A stretch of 64,000 nucleotides of DNA from Nocardioides faecalis (lineage in GTDB: Bacteria; Actinomycetota; Actinomycetes; Propionibacteriales; Nocardioidaceae), in contig NZ_CP074406.1 in NCBI RefSeq assembly GCF_018388425.1, positions 806,001-870,000 of the forward strand. Reading direction: 5' to 3'. The first letter of the stretch is position 1. Each line of letters opens with the position of its first letter. Position numbers and translations under genes: made by a program. Shown here piece by piece: positions 36,107 through 44,538 of this stretch. Below the pieces are notes generated by a model, which was not told the DNA's origin, searched no databases, and saw only the letters and a list, made by a program, of their open reading frames with translations.

Positions 36107-37303
36107 ATGCGTCCGTCCTCGGGTCCCGCCGCCTCCTTGTCCCTGCTGCTCCTGCTCGGTGTCCTGCTCGCCGTGCCGGGAGCCGCGAGCCCTGCGTCCT
36201 CGGCGCCCGCCGCGGCTGCGGCCAAGAAGGGCGCGGAGTCCGTGACGCTGGTCGGCTCGGGCTGGGGCCACGGTCGCGGCATGTCGCAGTACGGCGCGCA
36301 GAACCGGGCCCGCAACCACGGCCAGAGCGCCGAGCAGATCCTCGACTTCTACTACCCGGGCACCAGGACCACGAAGGTGGCCGGGGCGATGCGGGTGCTG
36401 ATCACCGCCGACACCACGAGCAGCGTCATGGTCAAGCACCGCAGCGGGCTGAAGGTGCGCAGCGTGAAGAACGGGCGCACCTGGAACCTCAAGCGCAAGG
36501 GCGCCCGGCTCTGGATGCTCACCGCGCGCGGGAACAAGACCCGGCTGTGGTACCGCACCGCGAAGAAGCGTTGGATCAAGGTGCGCGACCTCCCCGGCGA
36601 GGCCGAGTTCAAGGTGACCAGCGGCGCGATCCGCCTCTACGTGCCCGGCGGGTGGCGTGAGTACCGCGGCAAGCTGCGCTCCGCGGTCCCCGACTCGGGC
36701 GGGGGCCGCGACACCGTCAACGTCGTCGGGCTGAACAACTACCTGCGCGGGGTGGTGCCCGCCGAGGTGCCGGCCGGCTGGCACCCGCAGGCGGTCCGCG
36801 CCCAGTCCGTGGCCGCCCGCACCTACGCCGTGTTCGCGCGCACCGACCGCAAGCGCCGCTCCTACGACCTGTGCGACACCACCGCCTGCCAGGTGTACCG
36901 CGGCGTCGCCGTCGAGCACCCCGCCGCCGACGCGGCGATCCGCGCCACGACCGGCCAGATCCGCACCTACGCCGGCAAGCCGGCCTTCACCCAGTTCTCC
37001 TCCAGCAACGGTGGCTGGACGCTGGCCGGCTCGCAGCCCTACCTCGTCGCGCGCGAGGACCCCTTCGACCGCTGGGCCGGCAACCCCAACCAGCAGTGGC
37101 GCGTGGTGCTGAGCGACGACGCCATCGAGAAGGAGTTCCCCGGCATCGGCGACTTCGTGCGCCTCGAGCTCACCAAGGATCCCACCAGCGGCCGGGTCCG
37201 CTCCGTCACCGTCGTGGGCACCGAGAAGAGCGCCGCGCCGCTGTCCGGCGACGCGTTCCGGGTCAGGTTCGGCCTGCGCTCGACGATGTTCGACCTGGGC
37301 TGA
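36107..37303 (+). CDS. Secreted SpoIID/LytB-domain protein
   Basis: A 398-residue exported protein: signal peptide to about residue 35, then the SpoIID motif G-S-GWGHGRGMSQYGAQN (residues about 50-65), a beta-rich stretch with basic repeats, and the SpoIID core LNNYLRGVVPAEVPAGWHPQ followed by A-V-R-A-Q-S-V-A-A-R-T-Y and F-S-S-SNGGWT. In sporulating firmicutes SpoIID cleaves denuded peptidoglycan; here the organism presumably does not form endospores, so a role in wall remodelling is likely. The 3' end overlaps the convergent transporter gene by 41 nt. Confidence 0.9.
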   Translation: MRPSSGPAASLSLLLLLGVLLAVPGAASPASSAPAAAAAKKGAESVTLVGSGWGHGRGMSQYGAQNRARNHGQSAEQILDFYYPGTRTTKVAGAMRVLITADTTSSVMVKHRSGLKVRSVKNGRTWNLKRKGARLWMLTARGNKTRLWYRTAKKRWIKVRDLPGEAEFKVTSGAIRLYVPGGWREYRGKLRSAVPDSGGGRDTVNVVGLNNYLRGVVPAEVPAGWHPQAVRAQSVAARTYAVFARTDRKRRSYDLCDTTACQVYRGVAVEHPAADAAIRATTGQIRTYAGKPAFTQFSSSNGGWTLAGSQPYLVAREDPFDRWAGNPNQQWRVVLSDDAIEKEFPGIGDFVRLELTKDPTSGRVRSVTVVGTEKSAAPLSGDAFRVRFGLRSTMFDLG

Positions 37304-38573
37304 CGTCCGGGCCGCCTGGGCTGACTGGGCCGTCTGGGGCGGACCGACCGGGGACGGGGGTGCGCAGGAACGCCCGCAGCACCAGGCCGACGAGCAGCGC
37401 CCAGAAGGCGGCGCCGATGCCGAGGACCGTGACGCCGGACGCGGCGACGACCAGCGTCGCGGCCGCGGCCTCCCGCTCCGCCGGGTCGGCCAGTGCCTCA
37501 CCCAGCGCCGCGCCCAGCGTGGCGAGCAGCGCCAGGCCCGCGGCGGCCTGCATCAGCCCGTCGGCGGCGGCCACCACCATCGCGGCGAGCGCGCTGCTGC
37601 CCACCGCCAGCACCAGGTAGGTCACCGCGGCACTGAGCGCGGCGACCCAGCGCCGGGCCCGGTCACCACCGGCGGCCGGTCCCGCGGCCAGCGCCGCGCT
37701 GATGGCGGCCAGGTTGACCGCGTGCCCACCGGAGCAGGCCCCGGCGACGGTGCCCAGGCCGGTCACGGCCAGCGACTCCCGCCAGGGGACCCGGTAGCCG
37801 AGGCTGCTCATCACCGCCACCCCCGGCACGTTCTGCGAGGCCATGGTGACCACGTAGAGCGGAAGCGCGATGCCGACCAGCGCGGAGAGCGACCAGCTCG
37901 GCACCGTCCAGGTCACCACCGGCACCAGGTCGGCGGCGCGGACGTGGGCGGTCGCGGCCACGATCGCCAGCGCCACCGCCAGCGCGCCCGGCACCGCCCA
38001 GCGCGGGGCGAGACGGAGCAGCACCAGCCAGGTCAGCACCACCGGGGCGACGACCTCGGGTGACTCCACGAGCGCCACGACCGGAGCCAGGCACAGCGGC
38101 AGCAACACCCCGGCCAGCATCGCCCGGGCGAGGCTGTGCGGGATCGCGGCCACCAGGTCGCCGAGCCGGGGGACGAACGCGGTCGCGACGATCAGCAGCC
38201 CGGTCGCCACGAACGCACCCACGGCCGCCGGCCAACCCCCGGTGACCCCCGCCGTGGTGGCCAGCAGCGCGGCCCCCGGGGTGGACCACGCCACGGTGAT
38301 CGGCATTCGGTGCCGCACCGCCAGCCAGAGCATCGTCAGCGCCGACACCACGCACAGCGTGAGCAGGCCCGAGGCTGCCTGGGCGGGTGTGGCGCCCACG
38401 GCGGTCAGGCCGGCCAGCACCACCACGAAGGTGCTCGCGAACCCCACCACCGCCGCGACCACCCCGGCCAGCACGGGCGTCAGCAGGGACGTCGTACCGG
38501 GGGAGGTGACGGGGGAGGGGGCGCCGCTCGCGCCCGGGGCTGCGTCGCTGCTCGGCGGGGGCGCGCTGGTCAC
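37263..38573 (-). CDS. benE: BenE-family benzoate/H+ symporter-like transporter
   Basis: A 436-residue polytopic membrane protein of the BenE family with about twelve predicted helices. Family stretches include T-V-AWSTPGAALLATT, IPHSLARAMLAGVLLPLC, VTMASQNVPGVAVM and G-A-C-SGGHAVNLAAISAALAAG. BenE proteins move benzoate with protons; no benzoate catabolic genes are in the window, so the substrate may differ. The GTG at 38573 lies 6 nt after TACCTT. The last residues, rich in Ser/Pro/Gly, are read antisense to the end of the SpoIID gene. Confidence 0.88.
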   Translation of the reverse strand: MTSAPPPSSDAAPGASGAPSPVTSPGTTSLLTPVLAGVVAAVVGFASTFVVVLAGLTAVGATPAQAASGLLTLCVVSALTMLWLAVRHRMPITVAWSTPGAALLATTAGVTGGWPAAVGAFVATGLLIVATAFVPRLGDLVAAIPHSLARAMLAGVLLPLCLAPVVALVESPEVVAPVVLTWLVLLRLAPRWAVPGALAVALAIVAATAHVRAADLVPVVTWTVPSWSLSALVGIALPLYVVTMASQNVPGVAVMSSLGYRVPWRESLAVTGLGTVAGACSGGHAVNLAAISAALAAGPAAGGDRARRWVAALSAAVTYLVLAVGSSALAAMVVAAADGLMQAAAGLALLATLGAALGEALADPAEREAAAATLVVAASGVTVLGIGAAFWALLVGLVLRAFLRTPVPGRSAPDGPVSPGGPDVSPGRTSSSAGRT

Positions 38574-38579
38574 CGGGCG

Positions 38580-38585
38580 AAGGTA
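38580..38585 (-). promoter_or_regulatory. -10 hexamer of benE (leaderless)
   Basis: TACCTT on the minus strand, 6 nt before the GTG at 38573. Confidence 0.5.
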
Positions 38586-38598
38586 GCGTGCGCCGGAC

Positions 38599-40107
38599 TC
38601 ACTCGGTGCTCGCCTGGTTCTCGACCAGGAAGGGCGTGAGCAGGCCGGGGGTGGCCGCCTCGGCCAGTGCGAGCGCCGCCGGGACGGGTACGTCGGGGAC
38701 GTGGATCCGGCCGCCGCCACCGGCGGTGGTCGCCGACAGGGTGACCAACCCCGCGCGCCGCTGGAACCACGTGGCGTCCAGGTTCCAGCCGATCACGTGG
38801 CTGTCCTCCAGCACGTCTCGTCCCCGGCGCACCGACCCCGAGCGCATCACCACGTGGCCGGCCAGGTGTGCGTGGCCCAGGGCCCGCCACCGGTCCGCGG
38901 CCAGCAGCACCGCGAGCACGAGCACCGCGACCGCCGCGAGCAGCAGCCAGGGGCCGGCGTCCAGCAGCACCACCGCTGCGGCGATCCCGACGGCGACGGG
39001 GAGGGCGGCGAGCCCGGCCCGGGTGAAGCGCCGGGTCCGGGCGGTCCGGCCGTGCGTGGCCAGGGGGCCGACGACCGGCTCGGCGTTGCCGAGCACGCCG
39101 GCCATCACCTCCAGTGCGACGGTCGCCGGCACCGGGGGCAGCAGCACGGTGGAGCTCTCGTGGGCCCCGGTGAGCCCGGTCACGATCGCGGTGAGCCGCC
39201 GGCCGCGCACCGCGCGCAGGGCGGCGGGCTCGCCGAGCCGGACGCCGGCCAGCCGGGCGGTGTCGATGCTGGTCTCGCGCCGGGTGAGCAGGCCGCGTCG
39301 CAGGTGCCAGGTCGCGCCCTGGCGGGCGAGCACGAAGCCGCCGTTGACGAGGGCGTAGCCGACGACGCTGACCAGCACGGCGAGCAGCAGGACCGCGAGT
39401 GCCAGCGCGACCAGGGGAAGGCTGCTCACGTTCCCGAGGTGCGGCTCACGCACCCGCAGCTCGAGGAACTCGGCGACCTCGTTCAGGACGCCGGCGCTCG
39501 CGCCGAGCACGACGAGCAGCGCCCCGCTGAACGGCGCGTACCACAGCCAGCTCGCCGAGAACCTGGCCAGCACCACCTCCGGGGCGGCGGCCGCACCGGG
39601 TGCGGTGGGGGCCGGGGGTGTGGTGATCGCGCCGTCGGGCGCTGGCCAGGGCGCAGTGGGCTCGGGCGCCTGGGCGGCCCCGGCCGCACGCAGCAGTCGC
39701 TCCCGCAGCGCCGCCGCCTGGTCGCGGGAGAGCGCGTCGAGCTCCAGGCGCTCCTCGTCACCGACCGCGCTCCCGGTGCCGATCACGACGGTCGCCAGGC
39801 CCAGCAGGCGGTGCACCGGCGAGGCGGTGAGGTCCACGGTGCGCACCCGGTCGATCGGCGCGGAGAGTTGGTGCCGGTGCAGCAGGCCCCGGCGCAGCTC
39901 GACGCGGTCGGCGGTGATCCGGTAGGTGGTGGTCAGGTAGCGCACCACGCCGAGGGTGATCGGCGCCGCGACGCCGATCAGGCTCCAGCCGCCGAAACCC
40001 CTGCTGCTGCCGGCGACCAGCACCGCGATCAGGGCCGGGGCGAAGCGGATGAGCTCCTTGACCGGATGCACCAGCAGCATCCGGCGGTCCAGGCGCTCCC
40101 AGGTCAC
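38599..40107 (-). CDS. Bacterial PH-domain (YdbT-like) membrane protein
   Basis: A 502-residue membrane protein with tandem bPH2 (DUF304) units: YRITADRVELRRGLLHRHQL with P-I-D-R-V-R-T-V-D-L, repeated in weaker form later (LRRGLLTRRETSIDTARLAG and RSGSVRRGRDVLEDSHVIGW). Hydrophobic pairs precede each unit. It pairs with the upstream one-unit protein in the YdbS/YdbT arrangement (GTGA overlap). Function in envelope physiology is unknown; in Bacillus such pairs contribute to resistance to some antimicrobials. A proline/alanine-rich insert lies near residue 170. Confidence 0.88.
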   Translation of the reverse strand: MTWERLDRRMLLVHPVKELIRFAPALIAVLVAGSSRGFGGWSLIGVAAPITLGVVRYLTTTYRITADRVELRRGLLHRHQLSAPIDRVRTVDLTASPVHRLLGLATVVIGTGSAVGDEERLELDALSRDQAAALRERLLRAAGAAQAPEPTAPWPAPDGAITTPPAPTAPGAAAAPEVVLARFSASWLWYAPFSGALLVVLGASAGVLNEVAEFLELRVREPHLGNVSSLPLVALALAVLLLAVLVSVVGYALVNGGFVLARQGATWHLRRGLLTRRETSIDTARLAGVRLGEPAALRAVRGRRLTAIVTGLTGAHESSTVLLPPVPATVALEVMAGVLGNAEPVVGPLATHGRTARTRRFTRAGLAALPVAVGIAAAVVLLDAGPWLLLAAVAVLVLAVLLAADRWRALGHAHLAGHVVMRSGSVRRGRDVLEDSHVIGWNLDATWFQRRAGLVTLSATTAGGGGRIHVPDVPVPAALALAEAATPGLLTPFLVENQASTE

Positions 40108-40589
40108 GTGGCGTCCCCGGCGACGGCGTTGGCGCGGCGGGTCAGGTCGTCGGCCAGGGCCACGGCCAGCGGCCGGTCCAGGCCGTCGATGCGCAGTGCG
40201 CCGGCAGCTGAGGCGGTGGTGACGGTCACCGTGGCCAGGCCGAACAGCCGCGCCAGCGGCGGCTCGGCGATGTCGACGGTCTGCACCCGCGAGAGCGGGG
40301 CGATCCGGCGCTCACGCGCCCACCAGCCGCGCTGGGTGTAGACCGCCTCGGCGACGACCTCCCAGCGGTGCACCCGGAACCGCCACGGCGGTACGACGAC
40401 CGCGAGGGCCGCGGGCACCAGCACCGCGAGCGCGACCAGCCACCAGCGCAGCGGTGCCGGCGTCCACACCAGGGCCGCCACCGTGCCGGCCACGGCGAAC
40501 GCCACGGCCTCGAGGCCGGCCTCCACCTGCCACATCGTCAAGGCACGCCGGCTGACCTGGTGGGCGGGCTCGCGCAGCTGGGTCGTCAC
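40104..40589 (-). CDS. PH-domain (YdbS-like) membrane protein
   Basis: A 161-residue protein with two membrane helices (about 33-75) followed by one bPH2 unit, F-RVHRWEVVAEAVYTQRGWW and P-L-S-R-V-Q-T-V-D-I. I chose GTG 40589 because TAGGCT lies 7 nt upstream; the longer reading frame above it crosses that promoter. It overlaps the two-unit partner gene by 4 nt. The pair is transcribed together. Confidence 0.87.
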   Translation of the reverse strand: MTTQLREPAHQVSRRALTMWQVEAGLEAVAFAVAGTVAALVWTPAPLRWWLVALAVLVPAALAVVVPPWRFRVHRWEVVAEAVYTQRGWWARERRIAPLSRVQTVDIAEPPLARLFGLATVTVTTASAAGALRIDGLDRPLAVALADDLTRRANAVAGDAT

Positions 40590-40596
40590 CGTCGGG

Positions 40597-40602
40597 AGCC
40601 TA
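40597..40602 (-). promoter_or_regulatory. -10 hexamer of the YdbS/YdbT-like pair (leaderless)
   Basis: TAGGCT on the minus strand, 7 nt before the GTG at 40589. Confidence 0.55.
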
Positions 40603-40664
40603 ACGGCGTCCTCCGAGCACTCGCTGCTGCCATGGTGCTGTGACCTGCGGGCAGGGAAAAACGA

Positions 40665-40695
40665 CGGTGCCGCCACGCTCAGCGTGGCGGCACCG
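40665..40695 (-). terminator. Intrinsic terminator of the biotin carboxylase gene
   Basis: A 15-bp stem (CGGTGCCGCCACGCT / AGCGTGGCGGCACCG) followed on the minus strand by GTCGTTTTTCCC, a true U-tract, which is rare in this window. Confidence 0.85.
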
Positions 40696-40715
40696 ACTCG
40701 CAGGCAGCTGCTGCG

Positions 40716-42500
40716 TCAGTCCTTGAGCTCGCAGACGACCTCGCCGTTGCCGATGGTGGCGCCGACGGTGGCGGACAGCCCGGTCACGGTGCCGGACTTG
40801 TGCGCCTTGAGCGGCTGCTCCATCTTCATCGCCTCGATCACGACCACGACGTCGCCCTCGGCGACCTCCTGGCCCTCCTCGACGGCGACCTTGACGATGG
40901 TGCCCTGCATCGGCGAGGCGACGGCGTCACCGGAGGCGGCGGCCCCGGCCTTCTTGCCGGCGGCACGCTTCGGCTTCTTGGCACCGGCACCGGCGGACAT
41001 CCCGCCCAGACCGGCCGGCAGGACGACCTCGACGCGCTTGCCGCCGACCTCGACGACGACCCGGTGCTTCTCACCGGCCTCGTCGGCCTCGCCGGCCTCG
41101 CCGCCGTAGGGCTCGATGTCGTTGACGAACTCGTTCTCGATCCACGTGGTGTAGACGTCGAAGGAGCCCTCGCCGCTGGGGTTGGAGGCACCGACGTAGG
41201 CCGGCTCGTCCAGGACCTTGGTGAAGAACGGGATGATCGTCGGCATGCCGTCGACCTTGAACTCCGACAACGCGCGCTTGGAGCGGGCGATGGCCTGGGC
41301 GCGGTCGGCGCCGGAGACGATGAGCTTGGCGATCAGCGAGTCGAACGCGCCCGGGATGGTCTCGCCCTTCTCGTAGCCGGAGTCGAGCCGGATGCCGGGG
41401 CCGCTCGGCGGCGCCCACTCGGTCAGCGTGCCCGGGGCCGGCATGAAGCCGCGACCGGCGTCCTCGGCGTTGATCCGGTACTCGATGGCGTGGCCCTTGA
41501 TCTCCGGGTCGCCGTAGCCGAGCTCCTCGCCGGCAGCGATGCGGAACATCTCGCGGACCAGGTCGAGCCCGGTGACCTCCTCGGAGACGCAGTGCTCGAC
41601 CTGCAGGCGGGTGTTGACCTCGAGGAAGGAGATCGTGCCGTCGGCGGCGACGAGGAACTCGCAGGTGCCGGCGCCGACGTACTTGGCCTCCTTGAGGATC
41701 GCCTTGGAGGACTCGTAGAGGCGCTTGACCTGGTCGTCGGTCAGGAACGGCGCGGGGGCCTCCTCGACGACCTTCTGGTGGCGGCGCTGCAGCGAGCAGT
41801 CGCGGGTTGAGACGACGACGACGTTGCCGTGGGTGTCGGCCAGGCACTGGGTCTCGACGTGGCGCGGACGGTCGAGGAACTTCTCGACCAGGCACTCGCC
41901 GCGGCCGAAGGCACCGATGGCCTCACGGGTGGCGGACTCGAAGAGCTCGGGGATCTCCTCCATGGTCCGGGCGACCTTGAGGCCGCGGCCACCGCCGCCG
42001 TACACGGCCTTGATGGCGATCGGCAGGCCGAACTCCTTGGCCAGGGCGACGACCTCGTCGGCGTCCTTGACCGGGTCCTTGGTGCCGGGCGCCAGCGGGG
42101 CGTTGGCCTTCTCGGCGATGTGCTTGGCCTTGGCCTTGTCGCCGAGCGCGTCGATGGCCTCGGGGGAGGGGCCGATCCAGATCAGGCCGGCGTCGATCAC
42201 GGCCTGGGCGAACTCGGCGTTCTCGGCGAGGAAGCCGTAGCCGGGGTGCACGGAGTCGGCACCCGACTGCTTGGCGGCGTCGATGATCTTCTCGATCGAC
42301 AGGTAGGACTCGGCCGGGGTGTTGCCGCCGAGGGCGTAGGCCTCGTCGGCGAGACGTACGAACAGTGCGTTCGCGTCCGGCTCGGCGTAGATCGCCACGC
42401 TGGCGATGCCGGCGTCCTTGGCGGCTCGGATCACACGGACGGCGATCTCGCCGCGGTTGGCGATGAGGACCTTGCGCAGCGGCTGCACGGGCTGAGACAC
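40716..42500 (-). CDS. Acyl-CoA carboxylase alpha chain (biotin carboxylase + BCCP)
   Basis: A 594-residue fused subunit. The N-terminal biotin carboxylase/ATP-grasp domain begins [20 protein letters not shown], with [14 protein letters not shown] (ATP-binding) and [18 protein letters not shown] (catalytic). The C-terminal biotinyl domain carries the target lysine in [14 protein letters not shown]. An alanine/lysine-rich linker joins them. It resembles actinobacterial AccA3-type alpha chains shared by acetyl-, propionyl- and longer acyl-CoA carboxylases. AGGAGAAACC precedes the GTG start. Its beta and epsilon partners and BirA are encoded at 52.4-55.2 kb. Confidence 0.95.
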   Translation of the reverse strand: MSQPVQPLRKVLIANRGEIAVRVIRAAKDAGIASVAIYAEPDANALFVRLADEAYALGGNTPAESYLSIEKIIDAAKQSGADSVHPGYGFLAENAEFAQAVIDAGLIWIGPSPEAIDALGDKAKAKHIAEKANAPLAPGTKDPVKDADEVVALAKEFGLPIAIKAVYGGGGRGLKVARTMEEIPELFESATREAIGAFGRGECLVEKFLDRPRHVETQCLADTHGNVVVVSTRDCSLQRRHQKVVEEAPAPFLTDDQVKRLYESSKAILKEAKYVGAGTCEFLVAADGTISFLEVNTRLQVEHCVSEEVTGLDLVREMFRIAAGEELGYGDPEIKGHAIEYRINAEDAGRGFMPAPGTLTEWAPPSGPGIRLDSGYEKGETIPGAFDSLIAKLIVSGADRAQAIARSKRALSEFKVDGMPTIIPFFTKVLDEPAYVGASNPSGEGSFDVYTTWIENEFVNDIEPYGGEAGEADEAGEKHRVVVEVGGKRVEVVLPAGLGGMSAGAGAKKPKRAAGKKAGAAASGDAVASPMQGTIVKVAVEEGQEVAEGDVVVVIEAMKMEQPLKAHKSGTVTGLSATVGATIGNGEVVCELKD

Positions 42501-42652
42501 GGTTTCTCCTGTCGAGCGGTCGGGGGCGGCGAGGCACGCCAACGTCGGAGTGTCACGCCAACGTGGGAGTGTAGGGCGTCGGCGGGAACGATCCGGGACC
42601 GCATCCGCGCACCGGGCACCCGATGGTGGTTAACAGACGCTAACCCGGCCCC

Positions 42653-42658
42653 TAGGAT
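42653..42658 (+). promoter_or_regulatory. -10 hexamer of the 42.7-kb acyl-CoA dehydrogenase gene (leaderless)
   Basis: TAGGAT, 6 nt before the ATG at 42665. A TTAACAGACGCTAACC stretch just upstream is locally AT-rich. Confidence 0.55.
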
Positions 42659-42664
42659 GGCCGC

Positions 42665-43864
42665 ATGACGCAGTTCGAGCTGTCCCGCGAGCACGAGGAG
42701 TTCCGTCGCACCGTCCGCGACTTCGCTCGGAGCGCGATCGCTCCGCACGTCGCCGAGTGGGACTCCGCGCACCACTTCCCGACCGACGTCGTGCAGCAGA
42801 TGGGGGAGCTCGGACTCTTCGGCCTGACCGCCCCCGAGGAGTACGGCGGGGCGGGCATCGACGCCGCCGACGGCCCCTTCACCTCGCTGTGCCTGGCCAT
42901 CGAGGAGCTCGGTCGCGTGGACCAGTCCATCGGGATCACCCTGGAGGCCGGGGTCGGTCTCGGCATCAACCCGATCCTCACCTACGGCACCGACGAGCAG
43001 AAGCAGACGTGGCTGCCCGACCTGGTCGCAGGCAGGCGGCTGGCCGGCTTCGGCCTCACCGAGCCCGGCGCCGGCTCCGACGCCGGTGCCACCCGCACCC
43101 GCGCGGAGCTCGCCGACGGCGAGTGGGTGATCAACGGCGCCAAGCAGTTCATCACCAACTCCGGCTCCGCGATCACCAGCCTGGTCACGGTCACCGCCCG
43201 CACCGGCGTGCGCGAGAACGGCTCGCCGGAGATCTCCACCATCATCGTGCCCTCCGGCACGCCCGGCTTCGTCGCCGAGCCCGGCTACGACAAGCTCGGC
43301 TGGCACATCTCCGACACCCACCCGCTGACCTTCACCGACTGCCGGGTGCCCGAGGCCAACCTGCTCGGGGAGCGCGGGCGCGGCTACGCGCAGTTCCTCG
43401 CCACCCTCGACGACGGCCGGGTCGCCATCGCCGCCCTCGCGGTCGGGCTGATCCAGGCCTGCGTCGACCTGTGCGTGGAGTACGCCGGCGACCGGCAGAC
43501 CATGGGCGGACCCATCGGCCGCAAGCAGGGCGTCGCCTTCCAGATCGCCGACCTCGAGGTGATGCTGCACGCCTCACGGCTGCTGACCTACCGCGCCGCC
43601 GCCATGAAGGACGCCATGCTCGGTGGCGGCGGGCCGTCGACGAAGGAGTTCAAGCAGGCCGCCTCGGTCGCCAAGCTCTACACCAGCGAGTCCGCGGTCA
43701 CCGCGACCCGGATCGCCACCCAGGTCTTCGGCGGCTACGGCTTCATGGAGGAGTACCCGGTGGCGCGCTTCTACCGCGACGCCAAGATCCTCGAGATCGG
43801 CGAGGGGACCTCCGAGGTGCAGCGGATGCTCATCGCCCGCGGCCTGGGCCTGCCGGTCGAGTGA
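42665..43864 (+). CDS. Acyl-CoA dehydrogenase
   Basis: A 399-residue acyl-CoA dehydrogenase of the butyryl/short-branched-chain type: LSREHEEFRRTVRDFARSAI at the start, the FAD signature LAGFGLTEPGAGSDAGATRT, W-V-INGAKQFITNSG, and the C-terminal VFGGYGFMEEYPVARFYRDA with G-E-G-T-S-E-V-Q-R. It diverges from the carboxylase alpha-chain gene, which points to branched-chain or propionyl-CoA metabolism, but the substrate is not readable from sequence. Confidence 0.92.
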   Translation: MTQFELSREHEEFRRTVRDFARSAIAPHVAEWDSAHHFPTDVVQQMGELGLFGLTAPEEYGGAGIDAADGPFTSLCLAIEELGRVDQSIGITLEAGVGLGINPILTYGTDEQKQTWLPDLVAGRRLAGFGLTEPGAGSDAGATRTRAELADGEWVINGAKQFITNSGSAITSLVTVTARTGVRENGSPEISTIIVPSGTPGFVAEPGYDKLGWHISDTHPLTFTDCRVPEANLLGERGRGYAQFLATLDDGRVAIAALAVGLIQACVDLCVEYAGDRQTMGGPIGRKQGVAFQIADLEVMLHASRLLTYRAAAMKDAMLGGGGPSTKEFKQAASVAKLYTSESAVTATRIATQVFGGYGFMEEYPVARFYRDAKILEIGEGTSEVQRMLIARGLGLPVE

Positions 43865-43869
43865 GCCGG

Positions 43870-43895
43870 GGCGTCGCGCTCAGGAGCGCGGCGCC
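43870..43895. terminator. Hairpin between convergent genes at 43.9 kb
   Basis: A 12-bp stem GGCGTCGCGCTC / GAGCGCGGCGCC (one G-T pair) overlapping the last codons of maf. The AG loop is very tight. Confidence 0.45.
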
Positions 43896-44485
43896 CACAG
43901 CTGCGTCCAGCCGTGCCCCAGCTGGCGGACCATGGAGCGCAGCAGCGGCAGGCTCACCCCGACCACGTTGTGGTGGTCGCCCTCGATCCGGGTGATGAAG
44001 CCACCGGCCAGGCCCTCGATGGTGAACGCGCCGGCCACGTTCAGCGGCTCGCCGGTGGCGACGTAGGCGTCGATCTCCTCGTCGGTGACCTCGGCGAAGT
44101 GCACCCGGGTGGAGGCGGTGGCCGCCGCCTGCCGACCGGTCGCGGTGTCGCGCAGGCAGTGCCCGGTGTGCAGCACCCCGCTGCGCCCGCGCATCGACCG
44201 CCAGCGTCGTACGGCGTCCTCGGCGTCGGCCGGCTTGCCCAGCGCCTCGCCGTCCAGCTCCAGCACGGAGTCGCAGCCGAGCACCAGGGCCTCGGCGGGA
44301 AGGTCGTCGCGCTCGGCGACCGCACGGCACTTCAGCTCCGCCAGCGTCAGCGCCAGCTCGGAGGGGGTGACGCCGCCGACGCCGGACTCGTCCACCCCGG
44401 AGACGATCACCTGCGGGTCGAGGCCCGCCTTGCGCAGCGTGGCGAGACGGGAGGGGGAGGCGGACGCGAGCACGAGGACCGGCAT
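43880..44485 (-). CDS. maf: Maf-like nucleotide pyrophosphatase
   Basis: A 201-residue Maf/Ham1-fold enzyme that hydrolyses non-canonical or modified nucleoside triphosphates. LVLASASPSRLATLRKAGL is the family start, VLGCDSVLELDGEALGKP carries the catalytic Asp region and the end has FITRIEGDHHNVVGVSLPL. Full length. The ATG lies 6 nt after TAGTCT. In many actinobacteria maf sits beside the acyl-CoA carboxylase cluster, as here it lies near its genes. Confidence 0.93.
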   Translation of the reverse strand: MPVLVLASASPSRLATLRKAGLDPQVIVSGVDESGVGGVTPSELALTLAELKCRAVAERDDLPAEALVLGCDSVLELDGEALGKPADAEDAVRRWRSMRGRSGVLHTGHCLRDTATGRQAAATASTRVHFAEVTDEEIDAYVATGEPLNVAGAFTIEGLAGGFITRIEGDHHNVVGVSLPLLRSMVRQLGHGWTQLWAPRS

Positions 44486-44491
44486 CGGGCC

Positions 44492-44497
44492 AGACTA
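44492..44497 (-). promoter_or_regulatory. -10 hexamer of maf (leaderless)
   Basis: TAGTCT on the minus strand, 6 nt before the ATG at 44485. Confidence 0.55.
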
Positions 44498-44538
44498 CTG
44501 ATCCGCGCCGGCGATCCGGGCCGTGCGGCCGCGCCCGG

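Noticed and set aside
33064..36660. 1198-codon plus-strand open frame opposite valS
   Set aside because: Antisense of a full-length synthetase with HIGH and KMSKS; no recognisable domain in the shadow.
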